Assembly: GCA_022841325.1 (NCBI GenBank) | Contig: JALHRS010000012.1 | Coordinates: 43,741 to 107,740, forward strand | Direction of reading: 5' to 3' | DNA from: Lysobacterales bacterium | Lineage (GTDB): Bacteria; Pseudomonadota; Gammaproteobacteria; Xanthomonadales; SZUA-5 | DNA: 64,000 nucleotides | Shown here: positions 33,204-42,194 of the stretch, piece after piece | Layout: every line of letters begins with the position of its first letter | How positions within the stretch are numbered: position 1 is the first letter of the stretch | Position numbers and translations under genes: made by a program | The notes under the pieces: generated by a model | Seen by the model: the letters and a program-made list of their open reading frames with translations, nothing else | What the model was told of the DNA's origin: nothing | Database searches by the model: none

Positions 33204-35264
33204 ATGCATGGAGATTCCCATTTTCTGGAAAGTCTGGCGGTGGTGCTGTGTGTGGCCGCTGCGACCACGGTGCTGTGTCAGCGCGTGCGCCTGCCGGTCG
33301 TGTTCGGTTATCTGCTGGCCGGCGTGATGATCGGCCCGCATGCGCCGCCGCTGCTGGTGGCAGATCCCGGGGTCATCGTGACGCTGTCGGAACTGGGCGT
33401 GATCCTGCTGATGTTCTACATCGGCATGGAGCTGTCGCTGCGCAAACTGGGGGAGGTCGGCCCGCGCGGTTTTGCCGTGGTTCTGGTGGAAATGGGCCTG
33501 ATGCTGTTCCTGGGTTATCTGGCCGGGCGGCTGGCTGGATTCACACCCATAGAGTGCGCCTTTCTGGCGGCGATGCTGTCGATCTCGTCGACCACCATCA
33601 TCGCCCGCACCTTCGAGGAGCACAGGGTCAGCACTCGCTTGCGCGAACAGGTGTTCGGCGCGCTGGTCATGGAAGACATCGTCGCCATTCTGCTGATCGC
33701 CCTGCTGACCACGCTGGCGACCACCCGCAGCTTCGATTTCGCCGGGCTGGCCGCGGCCGCCGGGCGCCTCGGCATCTTCCTGTCGGTCCTGATGCTGGTC
33801 GGACTGGTCACGGTGCCGCGCCTGATCCGCTTCGTGGTCTCGCTGCGACGCCCGGAAACCACACTGGTGACCTCGGTCGGCGTCTGTTTTGCCGCGGCGC
33901 TGGCGGCGCAACGCTATGAGTATTCGGTGGCTCTGGGCGCCTTTCTGGCCGGCTGTCTGGTGGCCGAGTCCGGCGAAGGCAAGCGTATTGCCGCGCAGAT
34001 CCGACCGCTGCGCGACATGTTCACCGCGGTGTTCTTCGTGTCGGTCGGGCTGTCCATCGATCCGGCACAGATCGTCGCCCAAGCCGGATGGATAGCGCTA
34101 TTCGCGGCGCTGGTGGTCTTCGGCAAGTTCCTCGGCGTGGCGGTGGGCTTCTTCGCCACCGGCAGCGCGGTACGCTTCTCGGCACAGGCCGGCCTGGCGA
34201 TGGGTCAAATCGGCGAGTTCTCCTTCATCATCGCCGGTTTGGGAGTCACCCTGGGGGCGGTGGACTCCTCGCTCTACCCGATCGCCGTGGGCGTCTCCTG
34301 TGTCACCACGCTGATGACGCCGATTGCGGTGAAGTATTCGGGCCAGTTCGGAGAGTGGATAGACGGCCGCCTGCCACGTGCGTTGCAGACCTTCGTGTCG
34401 CTTTACGGCAGCTGGATTGAACAGCTGGGCGATGCCCGCAAACGGGGCACGCTGGGCACCCGGGTGGGCCGCCTGATCCGGCTGATCGTGCTCGATGCCG
34501 CCTTGCTGGTCGCGGTACTGATTGCCGCCAGTGTCAGCGGCGATGAGGTCGCGGCCTTCCTGCAGCGCAAGGTTCCGGCCATAGCCGATTTCACCCGCTG
34601 GGTGGTTGCCGCCGGTTTTCTGGTTCTCGCGGTGCCGATGGTGCTCGGCCTGTTCCGGCTGATCCGCGCGCTGGGACGCGCGCTGGCGCTGGCAGCCCTG
34701 CCTGCAGCCGCCGAAGGCCATGTCGATTTTGCCAATGCGCCACGGCGGGCCTTCGTCGTCGCCCTGCAACTGGGATTGATGATCCTTGTCGCCCTGCCCT
34801 GCCTGGCTCTGGTTCAACCTTTCTTGCCCGGGCTGAAAGGCACGGTGCCCTTGCTGCTGCTGTTCCTGGTGGCCGGCTACGCCTTCTGGCGCAGCGCCAC
34901 GCAATTGCAGGGACATGTACGCGCCGGCGCTCAGGCGCTGGTGGCGGCCGTCGGGGTGCCGGGTGCCACGGCTGACGAACAGGCCGAAGCACTGGACCAG
35001 ATGGAACAGGTGCTGCCTGGACTCGGCGATCTGGCACCGTTTGCGCTGGACGATGGCAATCCCTGGATCGGCCACTCGCTGGCGGAGATCAATCTGCGCG
35101 CCGTGACTGCGGCAACGGTGCTGGCGATCCGTCGCGGCGAGGATGCTGTGCTGACACCCGATGGCAGCCAGCGACTGAATCTTGGCGATGTGCTGATATT
35201 GACCGGCACCCACGACGCCATCGATTCAGCACGCCGGCTGCTGCGGGATGGCGGGAAGGCCTGA
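33204..35264 (+). CDS. CPA2-family cation:proton antiporter with C-terminal TrkA_C domain
   Basis: 686 aa from ATG 33204 (MHGDSHFLESLAVVLCVAAA); the in-frame stretch before it has no coding look. The first 380 residues are a KefB/KefC-like exchanger with LLAGVMIGPHAPP, ELGVILLMFYIGMELSL, SISSTTIIARTFEE and FFVSVGLSIDPAQI. Instead of the usual RCK_N nucleotide-binding domain there is a second membrane block of about four helices (450-620), then a TrkA_C-like domain (about 640-686, NPWIGHSLAEINLRAV ... LNLGDVLILTGTHDAI). Exchanges K+ or Na+ for protons; ion not determinable. The missing RCK_N is the odd point. Confidence 0.87.
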   Translation: MHGDSHFLESLAVVLCVAAATTVLCQRVRLPVVFGYLLAGVMIGPHAPPLLVADPGVIVTLSELGVILLMFYIGMELSLRKLGEVGPRGFAVVLVEMGLMLFLGYLAGRLAGFTPIECAFLAAMLSISSTTIIARTFEEHRVSTRLREQVFGALVMEDIVAILLIALLTTLATTRSFDFAGLAAAAGRLGIFLSVLMLVGLVTVPRLIRFVVSLRRPETTLVTSVGVCFAAALAAQRYEYSVALGAFLAGCLVAESGEGKRIAAQIRPLRDMFTAVFFVSVGLSIDPAQIVAQAGWIALFAALVVFGKFLGVAVGFFATGSAVRFSAQAGLAMGQIGEFSFIIAGLGVTLGAVDSSLYPIAVGVSCVTTLMTPIAVKYSGQFGEWIDGRLPRALQTFVSLYGSWIEQLGDARKRGTLGTRVGRLIRLIVLDAALLVAVLIAASVSGDEVAAFLQRKVPAIADFTRWVVAAGFLVLAVPMVLGLFRLIRALGRALALAALPAAAEGHVDFANAPRRAFVVALQLGLMILVALPCLALVQPFLPGLKGTVPLLLLFLVAGYAFWRSATQLQGHVRAGAQALVAAVGVPGATADEQAEALDQMEQVLPGLGDLAPFALDDGNPWIGHSLAEINLRAVTAATVLAIRRGEDAVLTPDGSQRLNLGDVLILTGTHDAIDSARRLLRDGGKA

Positions 35265-35292
35265 GGGGTGCGAGCGCGAGCGCGGTAGTGCC

Positions 35293-35335
35293 GTCACGTA
35301 GGCCGCGATGCGGCCAACGTGACCTACGTTCTGAC
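35293..35335. repeat. CACGTAGGCCGCGATGCGGC hairpin
   Basis: CGTCACGTAGGCCGC pairs imperfectly with GCGGCCAACGTGACCTACG. Located after the antiporter stop and before the convergent small membrane gene, so it may serve as a bidirectional terminator. Relatives at 57578-57660 and 63911-63931. Confidence 0.55.
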
Positions 35336-35346
35336 GTGCGCCCGCC

Positions 35347-35565
35347 TCAGGCGTAATAGCGGCGCGGCGGGTCGAACAGTGCGGCGTCCAGTATCGACCA
35401 GAGATGGATGATCCAGCCCAGGAAGATCAACCACAGCACTGCGGCCAGCACGAACTGCACGAGGGCAATCAGAAAACGTCCCTGCAACAGTTGTCCCAGC
35501 CCTGGAACAAAGAAACTGGCCAGCGCGGCAATCACATTACCGGCAGATCCTTGACCGTTGCTCAT
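35347..35565 (-). CDS. Small membrane protein, 72 aa
   Basis: ATG 35565 with GGAGG upstream. Two hydrophobic segments: VIAALASFFVPGLGQLLQGR (about 11-30) and FVLAAVLWLIFLGWIIHLW (about 38-56). The FVPGLGQLLQGR motif recalls TM2-type small membrane proteins. Ends FDPPRRYYA. Function unknown; convergent with the antiporter gene. Confidence 0.72.
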   Translation of the reverse strand: MSNGQGSAGNVIAALASFFVPGLGQLLQGRFLIALVQFVLAAVLWLIFLGWIIHLWSILDAALFDPPRRYYA

Positions 35566-35905
35566 CGACTTCCTCCATTTTCCCTATCAGGCGAGATCGG
35601 CCTTCAAGAAGGGTGTCGCAAGTTTCGGGCCAGTTGCAGGGTCGAATTGACGAGATGCGGCTGGTAGATTCTCTCTGCAGATTGGCAAAATCGACCATAT
35701 TCTGACCCTTCAGACCACAAGGTCGAGGCCCCGCGGCGCCGCTCTTGCCTGGCCCGAAGGTCAAGAGCAGCCGTGCAGGCGCGCGTCCCTCCTCAGAGCC
35801 GCTCCGAGCCCGCCACTAAGCCATACTTCGGGCCAATCGACATCGATCGGAAAGCATGTCCAGTCTCTTTCATCCACCCATGTCCAGCGCGCGGGTCGCA
35901 GACCC
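35566..35905. other. Intergenic region, mostly featureless
   Basis: Divergent promoter space between the small membrane protein and the response regulator. Contains a partial inverted GGAGGG repeat near 35763-35790. No gene. Confidence 0.5.
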
Positions 35906-36508
35906 ATGATCAAGGTCGTGCTGGCAGAGGACCAGACCCTGGTGCGCGGCGCCATTGCCGCGCTGTTGCGGCTGGAGGGTGATATCGAGATCGTCGGCGA
36001 GGCCGGCGATGGCCGCGAGGCGCTGTCGCAACTGATTGATCTGCAACCCGAAGTGCTGGTGGCAGACATCGAGATGCCACATCTGACCGGGCTCGATCTG
36101 GCGCAGCAGATACGTGACAAGGAACTGCCGATCAAGGTCGTGATCCTGACCACCTTTGCCCGCCCCGGCTATCTGCGTCGGGCCCTGGACGCGGGCGTGC
36201 GCGGCTATCTGCTGAAGGACGCACCGGCGTCCAGGCTGGCCGATGCCATCCGCAGCGTGCATCGCGGCGGCCGCGCGGTGGATCCGGAACTGGCCCTGCA
36301 GGCCTGGAACGACGATGACCCGCTGACCGATCGCGAGCGCCTGGTGTTGCGCCTGGCCGGCGAAGGCACCAGTGCCAGCGATATCGCCCAGCAACTGCAT
36401 CTTTCACACGGCACGGTGCGCAACTATCTGTCGGAGGCCATCGGCAAGCTCGGCGTCAGCAATCGCATCGAGGCCTACCGGCTGGCCCGACAGAAGGGTT
36501 GGCTATGA
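35906..36508 (+). CDS. NarL/DesR-like two-component response regulator
   Basis: 200 aa. Receiver domain (1-118): acidic pocket VVLAEDQTLVRG, phosphoacceptor Asp in VLVADIEMPHLTG (about 54), Lys in GYLLKDAPAS. LuxR-type HTH (about 138-195) with LTDRERLVLRLAGEGTSASD and HLSHGTVRNYLSEAIGKLGV. No cognate kinase next to it. Its stop overlaps the convergent gene 36503-37078 by six bases. Confidence 0.9.
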   Translation: MIKVVLAEDQTLVRGAIAALLRLEGDIEIVGEAGDGREALSQLIDLQPEVLVADIEMPHLTGLDLAQQIRDKELPIKVVILTTFARPGYLRRALDAGVRGYLLKDAPASRLADAIRSVHRGGRAVDPELALQAWNDDDPLTDRERLVLRLAGEGTSASDIAQQLHLSHGTVRNYLSEAIGKLGVSNRIEAYRLARQKGWL

Positions 36509-37078
36509 TTCCAGGATCTGCTTCAAGCGATCCTCATCCAGCGTGTTGCAGAGTTCGTCCAGATCGCTGTGCCGCCGCCGCACCAGATCGGTCACGGCCT
36601 TGTGGAAGCGCATGTACTGACCCTCGACAGCGGCGGTCGGCCGGATATTCATGCGGTTTCTGTAGGCCTGTCCCAGCGCATGCAGGAAACGCTCAGCCGG
36701 TGAACTGCGGCCCTGATAAGCCACCGCGATCAGCGCGCGCAGATCGGTCAGCTCCAGACTGAAGCGATCCAGCGCCTCACCGATGCGCTCGGCATCGCGC
36801 CCGACGGCGGCAAGACGTTCGCCATCCAGATCGCCCACCAGACCCGACTGATGCAGTTTGTCCGGCAGCGGATACAGGGCCGCTCGGAGCGTGGCGACGC
36901 TGGCCAGCAGGCTCTTCAGCTCATCGGCCAGCGAAGCACCGACCGCACCGGCCGCGCCGCTGCCGTAGGCCGACAGGGCGGCTTCAACGTCTTCAGTCAG
37001 ATGCCAGGCGGCACTGTCATTGCGCCCCAGGGCCTGGAAAACCGTGTCGCGCTGTTCGGGAGTGAAGGTAAACGCCAT
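36503..37078 (-). CDS. Hypothetical helical protein downstream of the GspE-type ATPase
   Basis: 191 aa from ATG 37078 (MAFTFTPEQRDTVFQALGRN) with GAGG eight bases upstream; an earlier start at 37090 would overlap the ATPase stop. All-helical, soluble; C-terminal VEGQYMRFHKAVTDLVRRRH. Starts nine bases after the ATPase gene ends, so likely one operon and perhaps a partner in the same secretion or pilus machine. Not recognised. Confidence 0.65.
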   Translation of the reverse strand: MAFTFTPEQRDTVFQALGRNDSAAWHLTEDVEAALSAYGSGAAGAVGASLADELKSLLASVATLRAALYPLPDKLHQSGLVGDLDGERLAAVGRDAERIGEALDRFSLELTDLRALIAVAYQGRSSPAERFLHALGQAYRNRMNIRPTAAVEGQYMRFHKAVTDLVRRRHSDLDELCNTLDEDRLKQILES

Positions 37079-37086
37079 GACGCACC

Positions 37087-39150
37087 TCAATCAACATGGA
37101 TACGGAAGGCTTCGGCCAGGGTAATGGTACCGTTGCGGGCCAGACTCAGGGCGTGCTGGCTGATGGTGGTCATACCCTGATCCAGGGCGTGACGATGAAT
37201 GGCATCGGCATCCGCATGCGGCTCGATCAGGCGCCGCAAGCCAGCGTCGACGGTCATCAGCTCGTAGACCGCCACACGCCCGGATATGCCGGTACCCTCG
37301 CATTGCGAACAGCCCTGGCCGCGATAGAAACTTTCGTCTGCCTGCGCGCCCAGCACTTCAGCCATATGCGGATCATGACTGTCGGCTACCAGGCAGTGCG
37401 GGCAATTGCGCCGCGCCAGGCGCTGGGCCAGCACGCACAGCAGCGTTGATCTCAGCAGGAAGGCCTCCACGCCCAGATCGAGCAATCGGGTGACGGCGGT
37501 GGCGGCGCTGTTGGTGTGCAGTGTCGACAGCAGCAGATGTCCGGTCAGGGCCGCCTCGGTGGCGATGGTGGCGGTCTCGGCATCGCGAATTTCGCCGACC
37601 ATGACCACGTCCGGGTCGTGTCTGAGAATGTTGCGCAGGCAGCGGGCGAAGGTGAAACCGATGTTCTGGTTCACCTGAATCTGCATGATGCCGGCGATGT
37701 GGTATTCGACCGGATTCTCCACGGTGACGATATTGATCGATTCGCTGCGCACATGGTTGATGGCCGCGTACAAGGTGGTGCTCTTGCCCGAACCGGTAGG
37801 GCCGGTGACCAGCACCATGCCGTGGCTGCGCGCCAGCACATCCTGCAGGCGCACGGTGTCGTCCGGCGACAGCCCGAGCGAGTCCAGATCACGCAGGGAT
37901 TGCGCGGTATCCAGCAAGCGAATGACCACGCTCTCGCCATCGACCGTGGGCAGAATCGAGATCCGCAGATCGATCACCCGCTCGTTGAAGGCCAGACTGG
38001 CACGCCCGTCCTGCGGCAATCGCCGTTCAGCGATGTTCATGCCGCCCAGCACCTTGATGCGACTGACCACTGCCGGCAGCAGGGCCCGATCCATGGTGCG
38101 AACCACATGCAGCAGCCCATCGATCCGGTAGAGCAGTTCGACCTGTTCCTTGCCGGGGCGCACGTGGATGTCCGAGGCCCTTTTTCGCGCCGCAGCTTCC
38201 ATCAGGTCATGCACCAGACGCACCACCGGTTGTTCGCTGGACAGCCGCTCCATCTCGCGGGTGGCGTCAGCACCTTCATGATCCCGCCCTGCCAGGATGC
38301 CCAGGGCCTGCATCAGTTCGCGATCTTCCAGTCGGTCATAGTGACGGCCGATGGCCGCTTCCACCTGACCGGGCGTACACAGCAGCAACAACACGCGCTG
38401 ACCGGTGACAAACTCGAGCTGGTTGTTCAGCCCCGCTCGGGCCGGATCCGCCACCGCCAGTGCCAGCACGCCGTTGCGTAGCAGCAGCGGCAGCACCATC
38501 AGACGCCGCGCCACCGCAGGCGCCAGCAAGGCCAGCGCCCCTGGATCGGCTTCCAGCAGTTCTGGCGCCAGCAGTGGCAGGCCGAAACGCCCGGCGCGGC
38601 TCAGCGCCTCGCGCGCCAGATCGGCGCCATGCATGACTTCTGCCAGCCGGTCCACATCAGCCCGGGGCAACTGCCTGCGGGCCAGCTCCGGATCATCCGG
38701 CCAGTGCTCCAGATAGCTGCCCAACTGGCTGCGATCGGCGATCCAGCGCGGATCACCGTCAGCTTCTGCCGGCAGCGGCGTCACTGTCAGCGGTTCGGCC
38801 AGCGGCGGTGGCGTGGCGCTCCTGGCGCTGACCCGGATATCGACCAGATGGGTGCCCGGGATGGTCACCCGCTCCAGATTGTGCTGATCGCGGCAGAGCA
38901 ACAGCGACACGCCATCGGCCATGGAACGCAGCGACAGCAATCCGCCTTGCTGCCGGATTCCACCGCGCAGCCGCAGTTCAAAGGGCAACAGGCGCTCGGT
39001 CTGTCCGATCACCAGCGGCGTCACCCCTTCCAGGAAATCCGGACTGGGCCACGGCGCGACATCTGATGCAGGCGATTTGCGGGCGTCCGATGCTGCGCTG
39101 TCAGCGAAGCCGGAATCTGTACCCGCCGACTCATGGATACTCTGGTTCAT
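37087..39150 (-). CDS. GspE/PilB-family secretion ATPase
   Basis: 687 aa cytoplasmic hexameric ATPase driving type II secretion or pilus assembly. An unusual N-terminal 130 residues precede a T2SSE_N-type domain (about 160-280, ARRLMVLPLLLRNGVLALAV, LEFVTGQRVLLLL). Catalytic core: Walker A GPTGSGKSTTLYAA (about 448), Asp box VVMVGEIRDAETA, Walker B/His box GHLLLSTLHTNSAATAV. A C4 zinc motif near 585-625 (CPHC ... CSQCEGTGISGR) is typical of GspE/PilB. No other pilus or secretion genes except divergent pilU are nearby, so which machine it serves is open. Confidence 0.9.
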   Translation of the reverse strand: MNQSIHESAGTDSGFADSAASDARKSPASDVAPWPSPDFLEGVTPLVIGQTERLLPFELRLRGGIRQQGGLLSLRSMADGVSLLLCRDQHNLERVTIPGTHLVDIRVSARSATPPPLAEPLTVTPLPAEADGDPRWIADRSQLGSYLEHWPDDPELARRQLPRADVDRLAEVMHGADLAREALSRAGRFGLPLLAPELLEADPGALALLAPAVARRLMVLPLLLRNGVLALAVADPARAGLNNQLEFVTGQRVLLLLCTPGQVEAAIGRHYDRLEDRELMQALGILAGRDHEGADATREMERLSSEQPVVRLVHDLMEAAARKRASDIHVRPGKEQVELLYRIDGLLHVVRTMDRALLPAVVSRIKVLGGMNIAERRLPQDGRASLAFNERVIDLRISILPTVDGESVVIRLLDTAQSLRDLDSLGLSPDDTVRLQDVLARSHGMVLVTGPTGSGKSTTLYAAINHVRSESINIVTVENPVEYHIAGIMQIQVNQNIGFTFARCLRNILRHDPDVVMVGEIRDAETATIATEAALTGHLLLSTLHTNSAATAVTRLLDLGVEAFLLRSTLLCVLAQRLARRNCPHCLVADSHDPHMAEVLGAQADESFYRGQGCSQCEGTGISGRVAVYELMTVDAGLRRLIEPHADADAIHRHALDQGMTTISQHALSLARNGTITLAEAFRIHVD

Positions 39151-39301
39151 CCTGACGCCCCCTGCGTCATTACCACTGTCTTGAGTCTATCCGCGCGCGC
39201 CGGGAGGCGCTGAATCCAGATCAAGGCAGGCTACCGACGCAGGGGGGACACTCTGACCATGCGTCGCCATGCCAGGCCCGGATCGAACGGGAGCCCAGCC
39301 A

Positions 39302-40405
39302 GTGAAAGACTTCAACAGTTACCTGCAGCTGATGGCCAGACAGAGGGCCTCTGACTGCTTCTTCAGTGCCGGGGCTCCGGTCTCGATCAAGATCGAGGGC
39401 AATACCGTCCACCTGGGGGACACCCCGCTCTCCGGCTCGCAGGTGGCCGAGATGGCCTATTCGGTGATGAGCGAGGCCCAGCAGCGTGAGTACGAGACCG
39501 CGCTGGAAATGAATCTGGCCTATACCCTGGCCGACGGCGAGCGCTTCCGCATCAACATCTACCGCCAGCGCGGCGAAGTGGCGATCGCAGTCCGCCATAT
39601 TCGCGCCGACATTCCGTCCATCGAGGAGTTGAACCTGCCGGCCCAGCTCAAGGATCTGATCATGCTGCCGCGCGGGCTGATCCTGGTGGTGGGCAGCAGC
39701 GGCTCAGGCAAGTCCACGGCGCTGGCGTCGATGATCGATTTCCGCAACCGCAATCACACCGGCCACATCCTGACCATCGAGGAGCCGATCGAATACCTGC
39801 ACAGCCATCGCAAGTCCATCGTCGATCAACGCGAGATCGGCATCGACACGCTGTCGTATGACAACGCCCTGAAGAACGCCATGCGCGAAGCGCCAGATGT
39901 GATCCTGATCGGCGAGATCCGCGACCGCGAGACCATGCAACAGGCCATCGCCTATGCCGAAACCGGCCATCTGTGCCTGTCGACGCTGCATGCCAACAAT
40001 GCCAATCAGGCCATCGACCGGGTCATCAATTTCTTTCCCGACAGCGCCCGTCATCAGGTGCTGATGGACCTTTCCCTGAACCTGCAGGCGGTGATCTCGA
40101 TGCGCCTGATCCAGGGCCTGAACGGCAAACGCCTGCCGGCGGTGGAGCTGATGCTGCGCAGCACCCATATCGCCGAACTGATTGCCAAGGGTGAGGTCGA
40201 CAAGCTCAAGGAGGCCATGAAGCAGAGCCTGGAGGTCGGCATGCTGACTTTCGACGAATCGCTGTTCCGCCTGCATGCTGCCGGCCTGATCAGTCTCGAT
40301 CAGGCCCTGGAGCACGCCGATTCGCGTACCGATCTGGCACTGCGCATCCGCCTCAACCGGCCGGCCGACAGCGATGGCGGACTGCGCATGGAAGAACTCA
40401 GCTGA
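39302..40405 (+). CDS. pilU: PilT-paralogue retraction ATPase PilU
   Basis: 367 aa from GTG 39302 with GGGAG about ten bases upstream; the in-frame ATG at 39269 has no ribosome site. Starts with KDFNSYLQLMARQRASDCFF, the PilU-type N-terminus (PilT has DLLxxxVxxxASDLHL). Walker A GSSGSGKSTALAS (about 132), EEPIEYLH, AspBox VILIGEIRDRETMQQA, Walker B/His box GHLCLSTLHANNANQA. PilU assists PilT in type IV pilus retraction. pilT is not adjacent; the upstream neighbour is the divergent GspE-type gene. The stop overlaps the convergent PhzF gene by eight bases. Confidence 0.88.
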   Translation: MKDFNSYLQLMARQRASDCFFSAGAPVSIKIEGNTVHLGDTPLSGSQVAEMAYSVMSEAQQREYETALEMNLAYTLADGERFRINIYRQRGEVAIAVRHIRADIPSIEELNLPAQLKDLIMLPRGLILVVGSSGSGKSTALASMIDFRNRNHTGHILTIEEPIEYLHSHRKSIVDQREIGIDTLSYDNALKNAMREAPDVILIGEIRDRETMQQAIAYAETGHLCLSTLHANNANQAIDRVINFFPDSARHQVLMDLSLNLQAVISMRLIQGLNGKRLPAVELMLRSTHIAELIAKGEVDKLKEAMKQSLEVGMLTFDESLFRLHAAGLISLDQALEHADSRTDLALRIRLNRPADSDGGLRMEELS

Positions 40406-41282
40406 GCGGCCAGCTGAGGGCGCCGTCGATCACGGTCTGGGTCTGACCGCCGACCCAGGGCTGAGCATCGGCGTCGATTTCGACATCGATGACCGCATCC
40501 TTGCCCAGTTCGCGCCCCTGACTGACCCGATAGCCACGCGCCAGTGGCCCCTGCGGCTCGGCCTGCGCGATATAGGCGGCAATCAGGGCATTGGCTGCGC
40601 CTGAGGCCGGATCTTCCACGATGCCGACGCCTGCCGGGAAAGCGCGCACGACCAGTTGATAGCCGTCGCTCGACGAGCGCGCATAGACGCACAGACCCAG
40701 GCTGTCGCTGGCGCGCGCCAACTCGGCGATCGCCCGATGATCGGGCTGCCAGTTGCGCAAGGACGATTCCTCCGCCAGTTCTGCCAGCCACCAGCGCCGT
40801 CCGCCTTCGACAAAGGCCACGCCCAGCGCCCCTAGCGACAGGCCATCCAGCAGCGATCCCAATCGGCTCCGGGCCTCGCCAGCGCTGATCAGCACGGTCG
40901 CCGGCGGTGCCTTGACGAAGATGCGCCGCGCCGCCCCTGCCCCTTCCACCCGTATCGGCAGCAAACCGGCACCGCACTCCTGGATCAATCGACCTGCCAC
41001 CGGCTGCACCAACCCACATTCCAGCGCGGCGTGGGCGCTACCCACGGTCGGGTGTCCGGCAAAGGGTATCTCCCGCTCCGGCGTATGAATGCGCAGACGA
41101 TAGCTGGCGCCAGGACTCGAAGCCGGCAGCAGATAGGTGGTCTCGACCAGATTGGTCCAGCGCGCAAAGGCCTGAAAGGCCGGCTCAGGCCAGTCCTCGG
41201 CACCGACGACCACCGCCAGCGGATTGCCGCCGCCGGCGCGGGTACAGAACACATCCAGTTGCAGGAATCGAACAGCCATCAT
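40398..41282 (-). CDS. PhzF-family isomerase-like protein
   Basis: 294 aa of the PhzF/diaminopimelate-epimerase fold, two alpha-plus-beta halves. Motifs: LDVFCTRAGGGNPLAVVVGA (about 9-28), IPFAGHPTVGSAHA (about 72-85) and VEDPASGAANALIAAYI (second half). ATG at 41282 or 41279. Substrate unknown; phenazine genes are absent, as for most PhzF homologues. Confidence 0.88.
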   Translation of the reverse strand: MMAVRFLQLDVFCTRAGGGNPLAVVVGAEDWPEPAFQAFARWTNLVETTYLLPASSPGASYRLRIHTPEREIPFAGHPTVGSAHAALECGLVQPVAGRLIQECGAGLLPIRVEGAGAARRIFVKAPPATVLISAGEARSRLGSLLDGLSLGALGVAFVEGGRRWWLAELAEESSLRNWQPDHRAIAELARASDSLGLCVYARSSSDGYQLVVRAFPAGVGIVEDPASGAANALIAAYIAQAEPQGPLARGYRVSQGRELGKDAVIDVEIDADAQPWVGGQTQTVIDGALSWPLS

Positions 41283-41380
41283 GGGACTCGCCAGGGTTCA
41301 GCGCCCGAGCATGCCGCATCCAGCGTCGGCCGCGCCATCGCTCCGCCGCTGGCAACCTACAAATTGAGACAAGAAAATGC

Positions 41381-41410
41381 TTGACAGAGCTCAATGTCCA
41401 ACTCTATCTT
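41381..41410 (+). promoter_or_regulatory. Sigma-70 promoter of the tRNA-Ala/tRNA-Glu unit
   Basis: TTGACA (41381-41386), 18-bp spacer, TATCTT (41405-41410), 15 bases before tRNA-Ala. Perfect -35 and fair -10. Confidence 0.65.
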
Positions 41411-41425
41411 GGCGGACTCAGCTGT

Positions 41426-41501
<76 letters not shown>

Positions 41502-41510
41502 AAAACTCTA

Positions 41511-41586
41511 GTCCCCATCGTCTAGAGGCCCAGGACACCGCCCTTTCACGGCAGTAACAGGGGTTCGAATCCCCTTGGGGACGCCA
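41511..41586 (+). tRNA. tRNA-Glu (anticodon TTC)
   Basis: Acceptor GTCCCCA pairs with TGGGGAC, G73, encoded CCA. Anticodon loop CTTTCAC gives TTC. T-arm AGGGGTTCGAATCCCCT. Followed by a strong terminator. Confidence 0.96.
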
Positions 41587-41602
41587 AACTTGCTTCAATT
41601 CG

Positions 41603-41634
41603 AAGGGCTGCCGAAAGGCGGCCCTTTTTTTTTT
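41603..41634 (+). terminator. Rho-independent terminator of the tRNA unit
   Basis: AGGGCTGCC, GAAA tetraloop, GGCGGCCCT, then ten T residues. Confidence 0.92.
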
Positions 41635-42194
41635 GCGCATTCGGACAGGCCTCAGGCGCAGCGCCGGCGATGACTGCGGCCAGGCCTTTGGGCGCGATGG
41701 CGGCAACGGCGGCTCCGTGGCGAGATTGCGGCTTTTTCGAGCCCTCGCGGCCTCGCAAGCTCCGAACCGAACTTACACCAAACATGTCGCAAGGTATTGA
41801 TTTTGCGCCTGTAAAAAGGGGCAAGGGGCAAGAGGCAAGGGGACTCTCCTCGCTGCACGATCTGACCATGCAGCGAGGTGGGGCCCCTGCCCCCTGCCCC
41901 CTGCCCCTCGCCCCTTGTTTGCTGCGCAAGCTAGCGCACTGCCAGGGGCGACCGGGACTCTCATCTGGAACCTGCAGGTCAACGTGACCTGCGCGGTCAC
42001 CGCACCTCTCAGGCGTGCCGAAACAGTCCGGCACGCTTCCGTCACACTGCTCAAGAGCGCCCCTCAGTGCCGCTTGTCGGAATTATGGCCCCGCTGCTGC
42101 GATTTGCGTCACATACCGGGACATTTAGGTGGCTCACACTATCCCTTGTGGTTCATCATTGGTTCATACGCCATCGCTCGTTTCAGGGGAACCC
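41635..42194. other. Intergenic region with a large GC-rich inverted repeat, no gene
   Basis: The inverted repeat is at 41815-41919. The remainder up to the beta-helix protein shows no coding sequence; the promoter for that gene should lie just before 42195. Confidence 0.5.
41815..41919. repeat. G-tract/C-tract inverted repeat with perfect inner stem
   Basis: Left arm of GGGGCAAGGGGCAAGAGGCA type, right arm of GCCCCTGCCCCCTGCCCCCT type, and an inner perfect ten-base stem CCTCGCTGCA (41848-41857) / TGCAGCGAGG (41869-41878). Confidence 0.7.
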
